DNA of 36,690 nt from a virus: IMG/VR virus record IMGVR_UViG_3300045282_000047, positions 1-36,690 of that record; one strand, 5' to 3'. Position numbers and translations under genes: made by a program. Under the pieces are notes generated by a model that saw only the letters and a list, made by a program, of their open reading frames with translations, was not told the origin of the DNA and ran no database searches. This document shows positions 1 through 5,034 of the stretch, in pieces (position 1 is the stretch's first letter; every line of letters begins with the position of its first letter).

Positions 1-4
1 CACG

Positions 5-232
5 CTACCTGTCTCCTTGATAAGCTTTCTTTTCGATCCGGCGCGCTCTGATGTACTCGATGATTCGTCCGATCTTTTCGAGTAACTCACGTTCTGAGAT
101 CTTGAGATCCGGCTCGACATCTTTCATCATAGACTCGAGAATCTCAAACTCGAATAGGTTGAGATACTCAGGCCGCTTAGATGGTGGTGGTTGTGCCCTT
201 AAAGGCTGGAGTTCATTATCGTTATCGTTCAT
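5..232 (-). CDS. Small acidic/basic hypothetical protein, 75 aa
   Basis: I do not recognise this protein. The N-terminus is polar and Asn/Asp-rich with a short Pro-rich stretch (QPPPSKRP). The rest is predicted helical, with an acidic middle and a basic C-terminus (RARRIEKKAYQGDR). It is the last gene of the left-hand leftward cluster. Its final codons contain AAGGAG (plus positions 13-18), which would be a good ribosome binding site for a GTG at positions 3-1 if the window is circular; that GTG is in frame with the DNA polymerase at the right end. A 10-bp hairpin lies about 25 nt upstream of its start. Coding is likely from length and position in an unbroken cluster; function unknown. Confidence 0.6.
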   Translation of the reverse strand: MNDNDNELQPLRAQPPPSKRPEYLNLFEFEILESMMKDVEPDLKISERELLEKIGRIIEYIRARRIEKKAYQGDR

Positions 233-247
233 TGCGTGAAGTCTTTC

Positions 248-325
248 TTAGATTCCTAGAATCAGCTTCGCTGATTCTATGCATTCCGCTTCTGTCTTGC
301 CTGTTGTAGACATCAGAGTCCGCAC
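248..325 (-). CDS. Possible very small ORF, 25 aa
   Basis: A GTG-initiated frame gives a 25-residue peptide that reads like protein (MRTLMSTTGKTEAECIESAK, then LILGI). An internal ATG at 311-313 would give 21 residues. The frame is the same as that of the upstream gene and lies directly after its TAA, so it could also be a C-terminal extension seen only on stop-codon readthrough, or a decayed end. No clear Shine-Dalgarno sequence is visible. Its C-terminal half coincides with the hairpin at 257-279. Low confidence. Confidence 0.25.
   Translation of the reverse strand: MRTLMSTTGKTEAECIESAKLILGI
257..279. other. Perfect 10-bp hairpin, 3-nt loop
   Basis: TAGAATCAGC (257-266) and GCTGATTCTA (270-279) are perfect reverse complements separated by TTC. 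It lies between two leftward genes, about 25 nt before the start of the gene at 5-232. No run of U follows on either strand, so it does not look like a factor-independent terminator. An mRNA-stability or processing element is possible. Confidence 0.5.
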
Positions 326-346
326 GAGTTTACCGAGTGCAGAGTC

Positions 347-775
347 TTAGACAGACTTGGGATCACGAGATTTCCCGTTGCCCTTAACTTGAGGCGGCAC
401 CTTGATCTTACGAAGCTCACGTCGTTCCTCTTCGGTGAGCTTTTGGATATGCTCTGATCTGACGCCTCGCGCTGCTGACGCCCGAGACTTGAACTTCTCG
501 ATTTCGGCTTCGAGCGCCGCGATGTGCGCGTCAAGCTGATCGAGGTTAAGGGGCGCATCTGGTACGATCAGGGCGCGCGCCTCTATCGCAGACTCCTGCA
601 TCAGGTTAACATAGTCAACCTTTACAGTCTCAGAAATCACGGCTGTTCTCGGGCCAAGGATGCCAGAGTGCAACGGACATAGCTTCTGGTCACCCTCATC
701 ATCTTTAGATCCGAAGTACGTGTTACACTCACGACCGTTCGGATCTGTATATTGACAGCGTTTATAGCTGATCAT
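347..775 (-). CDS. Putative Zn-binding, coiled-coil hypothetical protein, 142 aa
   Basis: The N-terminus has Cys/His spacing that suggests a small metal site: C7, C17, then C33 followed by PLH, in the segment from CQYTDPNGREC to KLCPLHSG. Residues about 75-100 (LDQLDAHIAALEAEIEKFK) have a heptad-like coiled-coil pattern, and the C-terminus is strongly basic and Lys/Arg-rich (about 110-142). This resembles small phage DNA- or RNA-interacting proteins, but no family is recognised. Its start overlaps the stop of the gene at 772-993 by an ATGA junction, which suggests translational coupling. Confidence 0.65.
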   Translation of the reverse strand: MISYKRCQYTDPNGRECNTYFGSKDDEGDQKLCPLHSGILGPRTAVISETVKVDYVNLMQESAIEARALIVPDAPLNLDQLDAHIAALEAEIEKFKSRASAARGVRSEHIQKLTEEERRELRKIKVPPQVKGNGKSRDPKSV

Positions 776-993
776 TGCGTTAGTTGCTTTCTAATCTCCT
801 TAAGCTGATCTAATTCGGCATACAAATCACCGAATATCGGATCGTTCTGCTCTACGAAAATTCTTCCGGAGAGCACAACCACTAGATATTCATGACCGCA
901 GCAGACGAAAGACGACGTAGACTTACGGGGGGCCATGAAGGCCCTCCCGCAAGACGGACAGTGTACTTCAAACTGATGCTGTCTCAGAGACAT
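772..993 (-). CDS. Zinc-ribbon hypothetical protein, 73 aa
   Basis: The N-terminal half has a CPSCG motif (C12, C15) and then CCGHEY about 16 residues later, a short zinc-ribbon arrangement; the C-terminal half is an amphipathic helix (DLYAELDQLKEIRKQLTQ). Such tiny ribbon proteins are common in phage early regions and often bind nucleic acid or host proteins, but no target can be inferred here. It is coupled to the next gene (347-775) by ATGA and overlaps the preceding gene (968-1153) by 26 nt. Confidence 0.65.
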   Translation of the reverse strand: MSLRQHQFEVHCPSCGRAFMAPRKSTSSFVCCGHEYLVVVLSGRIFVEQNDPIFGDLYAELDQLKEIRKQLTQ

Positions 994-1153
994 GTTTCTG
1001 TAACCAATCAGGATCGAGCATTGCCATCGTCATATCTAGCTCACCATCGTAGTGGTGAATGTTCCAGTGACATGCATCCGAGACTTTGTCGAACGCACGG
1101 ATGAATTTGATATCATCCCCGTTGATTTGCCAGAGAACCACGTATAGCTTCAT
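968..1153 (-). CDS. Hypothetical protein, 61 aa
   Basis: I do not recognise the family. The protein reads as a compact alpha/beta domain: a beta-rich start (MKLYVVLWQINGDDIKFIRA), then FDKVSDACHWNIHHYDGELDM and a Trp-containing helix near the end. A short stretch with AGGACT precedes the ATG on the minus strand. It lies 1 nt downstream of the gene at 1155-1415 and overlaps the next gene by 26 nt, consistent with one leftward mRNA. Confidence 0.55.
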   Translation of the reverse strand: MKLYVVLWQINGDDIKFIRAFDKVSDACHWNIHHYDGELDMTMAMLDPDWLQKHVSETASV

Positions 1154-1154
1154 G

Positions 1155-1415
1155 TTAGTCCTCCATTGGAGTGAACTGCATCTCAGCTTCGGCCTCTGTT
1201 TCGATTGTAGTCTCAGAAGGGCAGACTTCGTAGCCCAGATCTGAGTAGTGATCCAACACTGCTATCACCTCAGACATGAACCAGAAGTAGGTTGTCCCTC
1301 CTATATCTGTACTCACCTTAGTTGCCCAGAGGTGCATCTGAATATCATGAGTCGCCCGCCTCTTGAACAAGCGGTACTGCTTAGTCTCTACGTCTACGCT
1401 AACTTGCATTGTCAT
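1155..1415 (-). CDS. Hypothetical protein, 86 aa
   Basis: Not recognised. It begins with a beta strand (MTMQVSVDVETKQYRLFKRR), has a central aromatic segment around GGTTYFWFMSEVIAVL, and an acidic Glu-rich C-terminus. The ATG overlaps the stop of a short upstream frame by ATGA, so translation is probably coupled. It is transcribed leftward within the early cluster. Confidence 0.6.
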   Translation of the reverse strand: MTMQVSVDVETKQYRLFKRRATHDIQMHLWATKVSTDIGGTTYFWFMSEVIAVLDHYSDLGYEVCPSETTIETEAEAEMQFTPMED

Positions 1416-1462
1416 TTCTTGAATTCCTCTCTCAGTTTATCGACTAACTGTCTGAGAATCAT
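1412..1462 (-). CDS. Mini-ORF, 16 aa, coupled to the next gene
   Basis: An ATG preceded by CAGGAG at 6-nt spacing opens a 16-codon frame, MILRQLVDKLREEFKK, whose TGA overlaps the next gene's ATG (ATGA). The same frame stays open upstream to about 1552 and would read as an acidic extension (LIGVLADQIEVEESESDYQE), but no ATG/GTG/TTG start was found there. The C-terminus resembles that of the adjacent small gene at 1568-1723 (VADKLHEEISK), so the two may be paralogues, one of them truncated. It may be a leader peptide that couples translation. Confidence 0.4.
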   Translation of the reverse strand: MILRQLVDKLREEFKK

Positions 1463-1497
1463 GGATGGCTCCTGATAATCAGACTCAGACTCCTCAA

Positions 1498-1535
1498 CTT
1501 CGATCTGATCGGCTAGAACGCCGATCAGATCGAAG
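1498..1535. other. Perfect 16-bp hairpin, 6-nt loop
   Basis: CTTCGATCTGATCGGC (1498-1513) pairs perfectly with GCCGATCAGATCGAAG (1520-1535) around the loop TAGAAC. It is one of the longest uninterrupted stems seen in the window. It sits between leftward small genes, within the open frame upstream of the mini-ORF at 1412-1462. No U-tract follows on either strand, so a factor-independent terminator is unlikely; an RNase processing site or a protein-binding dyad fits better. Confidence 0.6.
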
Positions 1536-1567
1536 CTGACATTCGGTGAACATTACTCTGATGACTC

Positions 1568-1723
1568 TCATTTCGAGATTTCCTCATGTAGCTTATCGGC
1601 AACGTATCGCTGCAATCTGTCTACCTCTAGTTGCCTGGGAGCCCAGATCACTCTTGATAGGTCCCTGAGTGCATCGAGGATTAGCCTAGCTTCAGTCTCG
1701 TCTACTGTCAGGTTGATATCCAT
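1568..1723 (-). CDS. Small hypothetical protein, 51 aa
   Basis: A clean 51-codon frame reads MDINLTVDETEARLILDALR and ends VADKLHEEISK. The pattern of a short beta strand, an acidic turn (VDETEA) and then a long helix rich in Leu, Arg and Asp is typical of a very common class of tiny phage proteins of unknown role. The start lies inside the end of the upstream gene at 1692-1940 (32-nt overlap), with a weak AAGGT upstream. The C-terminus resembles that of the mini-ORF at 1412-1462. Confidence 0.6.
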   Translation of the reverse strand: MDINLTVDETEARLILDALRDLSRVIWAPRQLEVDRLQRYVADKLHEEISK

Positions 1724-1940
1724 GATATTTCATTACCTTATTCTTACCGAACGCGAAGCGTTCGGGGAAGATTTCACGGACTCTATCCTTCGCCTCATCT
1801 AAACTTGGCTCTGGATAACTCAAATCCGCGTAGTGTTCGATAATTCCGTCCACTAGCTCATTGAAGTCGAATTCATAGCCATTCTCTGATTCGCAGGCTA
1901 AGATTGCCGTACGAATCGCTTCATTGCTAACATCTGACAT
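1692..1940 (-). CDS. Hypothetical protein, 82 aa
   Basis: Not recognised. The sequence is acidic in the first half (ESENGYEFDFNELVDGIIEH) and ends with a basic, unstructured tail (KNKVMKYHGYQPDSRRD). It is predicted mostly helical. It lies 3 nt downstream of the gene at 1944-2369 and overlaps the next small gene by 32 nt. The context is an early leftward cluster; no function can be assigned. Confidence 0.6.
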   Translation of the reverse strand: MSDVSNEAIRTAILACESENGYEFDFNELVDGIIEHYADLSYPEPSLDEAKDRVREIFPERFAFGKNKVMKYHGYQPDSRRD

Positions 1941-1943
1941 TGC

Positions 1944-2369
1944 TTAAGACTCCTTCAAAATCGCCATCAAAATACTGTCCTTGACTAGACTCGCGTACTT
2001 GCCCCATCTGGCCGGAAGGGCTTCAATGAGAAGAGCGCGAGCCATGTTTATGTCCAGACTGGGGTTGTTTGCAGTTAAGAAATCAACGGCTTGTCTGAAC
2101 TTGAACTTCCGACCGATGCTCTTTTCGTGTGAAGATATAACATTTCTCACGATTGTTACATTTGACTTGAAGGTCGGTGTAGACTCAAGTGCCTCAATCT
2201 GTCTGATTCGACTCTGATAATAGTGACGAGTCGTATCTAAGGCCTCTTCCATACTGGAATAGCCTGACAATTTAAGCTCTCTATCTGAGGCGTCCTGCCA
2301 GAGTGCGAGGCTTTCGGCCATCTCACGCCTTAATCTACTCACTTTCTGAGACATGTCGGATAAACTCAT
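1944..2369 (-). CDS. Helical hypothetical protein, 141 aa
   Basis: Not recognised. The first 65 residues are predicted coiled-coil-like helices (MSQKVSRLRREMAESLALW, then YYQSRIRQIEALES), followed by a more globular C-terminal part. It is the first gene downstream of the large non-coding segment 2370-2928 in the leftward direction, so its mRNA probably starts there; the motif copy at 2842-2879 points toward it. Close packing with the next gene (3 nt) supports a shared transcript. Confidence 0.6.
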   Translation of the reverse strand: MSLSDMSQKVSRLRREMAESLALWQDASDRELKLSGYSSMEEALDTTRHYYQSRIRQIEALESTPTFKSNVTIVRNVISSHEKSIGRKFKFRQAVDFLTANNPSLDINMARALLIEALPARWGKYASLVKDSILMAILKES

Positions 2370-2524
2370 TCCTTCGTTTAGGCTGAATCACTGAACAGTT
2401 TATGCTGTATCTATCTGAAATCTAGTGGGTTATATGGCGCAGGTGCTTCAAGGCATATGCCCCTACCTGATTGTACCCTACCCTTGCTGAGAAATCCAGG
2501 GGTTGGCTGAAAGATAGTTTGTGG

Positions 2525-2632
2525 GTTACATTACAGTGTAACTGTGAGGGGTTTGTATCTTAGTTATATATATCTATATATATATATATGTAACTAATTT
2601 TTAACCAGACCCCAGAGCCGTTACAAGTTACA
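2525..2632. other. Candidate replication origin: AT palindrome with GTTACA iterons
   Basis: TTAGTTA (2560-2566) and TAACTAA (2591-2597) bracket an almost pure TA stretch, giving a roughly 38-bp cruciform-prone, easily melted tract. Around it, GTTACA occurs at 2525, 2620 and 2627 (plus) and at 2537 and 2589 (as TGTAAC); another copy is at 2915. The 2525/2537 pair forms a dyad. Five hexamers in about 110 bp is far above chance. Iterons beside an AT-rich unwinding tract are the usual layout of a theta-type origin, but no initiator gene was recognised, so this is inference. A regulatory region is the alternative. Confidence 0.4.
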
Positions 2633-2692
2633 AGTCACGTGAACCCGGCGATGGCGGCCCTCCAGTCTGACGACGGGTAGGAGGGTACTCGC

Positions 2693-2723
2693 GGCTAAGG
2701 CCAGCTAGGCCAGCGGCTTAGCC
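2693..2723. other. Hairpin with 7-bp outer stem
   Basis: GGCTAAG (2693-2699) pairs with CTTAGCC (2717-2723), and two GGCC tetramers inside can pair with each other. On the plus strand it is followed by TGTTTCCC, a poor U-tract, so terminator activity is doubtful. It shares the CTAAG/CTTAG core with the early regulatory motif. Confidence 0.35.
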
Positions 2724-2841
2724 TGTTTCCCGTACCAGATACCGCGTAGACGTGGCATAGACACGCGCTAAACTGTACATAGACGCGGGAATCAGTTTAT
2801 CCGACTCATCTGAGGAAATCTAAAGAATATCAGCGGAGACT

Positions 2842-2879
2842 GGCGAGTTATGCTAAGATATGGGCTTAGGTTGGAGTCT
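2842..2879 (-). promoter_or_regulatory. Early regulatory motif, copy 1
   Basis: Read on the minus strand, it contains AGACTC, then CCTAAGCCCATATCTTAGC and ATAACTCGCC. It matches the plus-strand copy at 4370-4405 along almost its full length, differing by one inserted base in CATA(T)CTTAG. It points leftward toward the gene at 1944-2369. CATATC/CATACT could be a -10 element, or the CTAAG/CTTAG arms could be an operator. Confidence 0.45.
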
Positions 2880-2928
2880 GGAGCCGTTCCGTTAAGGAAA
2901 ACGGCCCCAGAGAGGTTACAGAGAGAAG

Positions 2929-3273
2929 TTATTCGACTCCAAGAATCGTCTTGGCGATCGAAACTGCCTCCTCTTCGGAAACTGGTTTTCCGACTGCCGC
3001 GCGCTGCTTTGTGATCTGAGCGACCAGTTTGGCAACGGCGTTGTCTGGACCCGCTTCGGCTGCGACAATCTCAGCACGCACTCTATTGCGCTGAGCCAGA
3101 TCATGGCCGTAGTTGAAACGGTCAAGGATGTACTTTGCCTTGTCCTCAGTCTGGAGAGCTTCCAGAACGTCTTGGATTTCGTAAACCTGACGAGTATACG
3201 TCTTGGTTATTTCGCGATTAGCTGCTCCCGGAACGGGAATGGTCACGGTAACGAGGGATTCACTGAGCTTCAT
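2929..3273 (-). CDS. Hypothetical protein, 114 aa
   Basis: Not recognised. It starts with a beta-rich section (SESLVTVTIPVPGAANREIT) followed by helices, ending with a small helical domain (PVSEEEAVSIAKTILGVE). The start is well supported: AAGGAG lies 8 nt before the ATG on the minus strand. Directly upstream lie the early regulatory motif copy 2 and a 16-bp tandem duplication (3292-3333), so this gene probably has its own regulated promoter. No gene follows it for about 560 bp, suggesting a monocistronic or near-monocistronic unit. Confidence 0.65.
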   Translation of the reverse strand: MKLSESLVTVTIPVPGAANREITKTYTRQVYEIQDVLEALQTEDKAKYILDRFNYGHDLAQRNRVRAEIVAAEAGPDNAVAKLVAQITKQRAAVGKPVSEEEAVSIAKTILGVE

Positions 3274-3291
3274 TTCAAATTCTCCTTGTGT

Positions 3292-3333
3292 GCTAAGTAT
3301 GGTCTTATTCGGACTCTGTCTTATTCGGACTCT
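3292..3333 (-). promoter_or_regulatory. Early regulatory motif, copy 2, with 16-bp tandem repeat
   Basis: On the minus strand, AGAGTCCGAATAAGAC occurs twice in tandem without a gap (plus 3302-3317 and 3318-3333) and is followed by CATACTTAGC. The CATACT lies about 24 nt upstream of the ATG at 3273. The tandem units look like adjacent binding sites for a regulator immediately upstream of a -10-like element. They match the AGAGTC...TAAG part of the other copies. Confidence 0.5.
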
Positions 3334-3382
3334 TTAAGTTTAACCTGACCGCGTTAGGAAGTCAAGTCTTTGCTGAGAAAAT

Positions 3383-3583
3383 CTACGATTTCGGTTGAGT
3401 CATTTGGCTCAACCGAATCTCACGGTGCACCCTAACGGACAGGTCAGAGAAGCTCTGACTTGCCGCTAGAAGATTGGTGAAGGCTGGCTCAGATTCGAAG
3501 CCTTTATCTTTTAGGAAGATCAGTGCTTCTAGCATTGCCAGAGAGATTTTGTCAAGACGATCGGCTGCCATTGTTATCTCCAA
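3383..3583 (-). CDS. Small helical hypothetical protein, 66 aa
   Basis: Not recognised. The sequence is predicted almost wholly helical (DKISLAMLEALIFLKDKGF, then SFSDLSVRVHREIRLSQ), with no membrane segment or metal motif. It overlaps the end of the upstream gene (3574-3879) by 10 nt. A second ATG four codons in (MAADRL) is an alternative start. It is transcribed leftward in the early cluster, probably from the motif copy at 3897-3919. Confidence 0.55.
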   Translation of the reverse strand: MEITMAADRLDKISLAMLEALIFLKDKGFESEPAFTNLLAASQSFSDLSVRVHREIRLSQMTQPKS

Positions 3584-3879
3584 GTACGATGCTCTTCAGC
3601 AATCCATTCTGCGCCGTCGTACTCTCTGATGACCCATTTGACGTCATCCGGGATTTCGACGATTTTCAGATCTCCAGGTTCATGACTGGCCATACGGCCA
3701 AGTTTCTCAACCGTGGTTACTAAAGCGGGATCATCTCGCCTGACATAATCGCGCCCGGATTCGTCTGAGAAGTTACCGAAGTCCGATATTTCGACCCCGG
3801 TAATTTTCCGATAAATCTCCCGCGCGCGTTCAGATAGATGAAAGCCGCCGTAAGTCGTGTTAATCACGATTCTCTGCAT
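3574..3879 (-). CDS. Conserved phage hypothetical protein (YGGF...EIPDDV...W family), 101 aa
   Basis: The pattern is one I recognise from many unrelated phages: an N-terminal beta strand with VINTTYGGF, a middle RDDPALV segment, then LKIVEIPDDVKW and a C-terminal EYDGAEWIAEEHRTW. Homologues are about 100-140 aa and are annotated only as conserved hypothetical, so the function is unknown. An AAAGGAAC precedes the ATG, and the early regulatory motif copy 3 lies just upstream. The broad spread of this family among phages makes this the most confident small gene of the left cluster. Confidence 0.85.
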   Translation of the reverse strand: MQRIVINTTYGGFHLSERAREIYRKITGVEISDFGNFSDESGRDYVRRDDPALVTTVEKLGRMASHEPGDLKIVEIPDDVKWVIREYDGAEWIAEEHRTWR

Positions 3880-3896
3880 TGTGTTATGTTCCTTTC

Positions 3897-3919
3897 AGTA
3901 TGGGCTTAGTCTTGACTCT
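3897..3919 (-). promoter_or_regulatory. Early regulatory motif, copy 3
   Basis: On the minus strand it reads AGAGTCAAGACTAAGCC followed by CATACT, nearly identical to copy 4 at 4370 (one extra G). It lies 18 nt upstream of the ATG at 3879. If CATACT is a -10, the leader would be very short (about 10 nt) and the ribosome site would be at its 5' end, so an operator role remains possible. Confidence 0.45.
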
Positions 3920-3944
3920 GAGCAACTCGCGCTGCGCGCTCGTC

Positions 3945-4151
3945 TTATCGGATGATCAGAGTTGAAGTGCGCTTCACTTTGACTCGCATGTAGCCGTTAG
4001 GCTGTAGAGTCATTGTGAAGGATTCTAGTCTGGAAGATATTGCGCGGCCCTCGATTTCCTTACCCAGATCTTCGATAATCTGGCGGAGTTTGTAGTCTCT
4101 GTCGGCGGTTCCGGCAGAGTACTCTAGCGGCTCAAATTCATCGCGCGCCAT
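3945..4151 (-). CDS. Hypothetical protein, 68 aa
   Basis: Not recognised. The protein is acidic at the N-terminus (ARDEFEPLEYSAGTADRDY), then helical, and ends in a beta-rich basic segment (YMRVKVKRTSTLIIR). Its ATG overlaps the stop of the preceding gene by one base (TAATG), indicating coupled translation. It ends 66 nt before the next gene, with the regulatory motif copy 3 in that gap. Confidence 0.6.
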   Translation of the reverse strand: MARDEFEPLEYSAGTADRDYKLRQIIEDLGKEIEGRAISSRLESFTMTLQPNGYMRVKVKRTSTLIIR

Positions 4152-4291
4152 TACTTCACCTCGATTCTCTGGAAATTAACCAGATTAGGCGAAGTCTCGA
4201 GCCGAAACCAATTCTTCCGACGCGGCCACTTGATCTTTCGGTTACCAAACATCTTGAGGCAAGCCAAGTCTGCGAATACACGGTGTGTCAT
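4151..4291 (-). CDS. Small basic hypothetical protein, 46 aa
   Basis: A 46-codon frame reads MTHRVFADLACLKMFGNRKI and continues with a Lys/Arg/Trp-rich stretch (KWPRRKNWFRLE) before ending NLVNFQRIEVK. The strong positive charge suggests nucleic-acid contact. Its TAA overlaps the ATG of the gene at 3945-4151 (TAATG), and an AGGACT lies upstream of its own ATG. The stop of another short frame (4288-4413) overlaps its start by ATGA. The family is unknown. Confidence 0.6.
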   Translation of the reverse strand: MTHRVFADLACLKMFGNRKIKWPRRKNWFRLETSPNLVNFQRIEVK

Positions 4292-4413
4292 TGCTTTATA
4301 GTCCTATTCTGAATCTGAGGATTCTCGCAAGACTCGAATCGGTAAGACTCGAGCGAAGCGAGAGTCCTCAGAGTCAAACTAAGCCCATACTTAGCATAAC
4401 TCGCCTTATTCAT
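4288..4413 (-). CDS. Doubtful small ORF, 41 aa
   Basis: The frame MNKASYAKYGLSLTLRTLAS... has 41 codons and its TGA overlaps the next gene's ATG (ATGA), as in true coupled genes here. Against it: there is no Shine-Dalgarno sequence, and most of the frame is made of regulatory-looking DNA, namely motif copy 4 and an array of seven GANTC sites. It could be a leader peptide, or chance. Confidence 0.25.
   Translation of the reverse strand: MNKASYAKYGLSLTLRTLASLESYRFESCENPQIQNRTIKQ
4311..4375. repeat. Array of seven GANTC sites
   Basis: GANTC occurs at 4311, 4320, 4331, 4336, 4346, 4362 and 4371, seven times in 65 bp, where chance gives about 0.25. Neighbouring sites form small dyads (GAATC TGAG GATTC; GACTC...GAGTC), and AAGACTCGA is repeated at 4329 and 4344. 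It lies between a leftward gene start and motif copy 4. The sites may bind a regulator; GANTC is also the target of CcrM-type methyltransferases. Confidence 0.55.
4370..4405 (+). promoter_or_regulatory. Early regulatory motif, copy 4 (plus strand)
   Basis: It reads AGAGTCAAACTAAGCC, CATACTTAGC, ATAACTCGCC. It is the only copy facing right and, with copy 1 at 2842-2879, forms a widely spaced inverted repeat around five leftward genes. If it is a promoter, it would transcribe the structured non-coding region 4414-5203. A rightward frame starting at 4414 (84 codons, Arg/Ser-rich, no Shine-Dalgarno) follows but does not look protein-like. Confidence 0.45.
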
Positions 4414-4810
4414 ATGTCAAAGATCAAAGGACTTGGCTATACGCCCGCACGTTCTAGTGCTCGATTCGGGTCAAGAATACGGTGCTTGGGAGATATGAGA
4501 TCTCTGCTATCCCGCAAATCGACCGTGTCTCAGGCTCGTGGCCCGTTCAGATTTGCTCTGTATCTCTGGAGAGTCGGTCAGATCCGCCAGCGCGAGAACC
4601 GCGCCCGACCCCGCCCGACCCCGTCAAACTTGCTACTCTCTAAGTATACAGGACGCCGCCCAGACTAGTTATCATCTGCCTTACAGTTCGACGCTTTTCT
4701 GCATGAGAAGTATTTATGGTCAGATAAGCCGCGCCTATGGGAGTATCGGACCTGAGTGTCTGAATCGAGGCCATCGGAGATTAAGACCTGAATGTCTGAA
4801 GCTCAGCAGT

Positions 4811-4870
4811 GTAAGCGAGCAGACAGACTGGGGGTATGCCCCCATACGCAGGGACTGTAATCTCGCTTAC
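4811..4870. ncRNA. Candidate structured RNA A
   Basis: GTAAGCGAG (4811-4819) pairs perfectly with CTCGCTTAC (4862-4870). Inside, ACAG (4823-4826) pairs with CTGT (4855-4858), and the apex is GGGGG-TATG-CCCCC (4830-4843). An alternative apex, GTATG-CCCC-CATAC (4834-4847), excludes the first, which is typical of switching structures. No terminator or clear promoter was found, and the strand is unresolved; a protein-binding DNA site is an alternative. Confidence 0.35.
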
Positions 4871-5034
4871 GGGGGGTTATTGAAAGCTGGGCAGTCTGAG
4901 GGAATTAAACTGTACAGAATTCCAGTCTGGGACTCCTCTTGCTCGCTGCGCTCGCAAGTTTACCACCGAAATTCAGATATTTATTGTATCGCATTGCGAT
5001 GCGCGGCGCGGCCGCGTGAAGAGTTCGCGGCGCA

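Larger units (their letters stand above)
2370..2928. other. Non-coding segment, 560 bp
   Basis: No convincing reading frame is present on either strand. What it holds: GTTACA-type hexamers and an AT-only palindrome (2525-2632), a GC-rich hairpin (2693-2723), one copy of the early regulatory motif (2842-2879), and near the right edge GCCGTT with AACGGC (about 2883-2904) flanking a short loop. It separates two leftward groups of early genes. Confidence 0.6.

Noticed and set aside
1498-1535. Intrinsic terminator
   Set aside because: The stem is strong, but no U-rich run follows on either strand.
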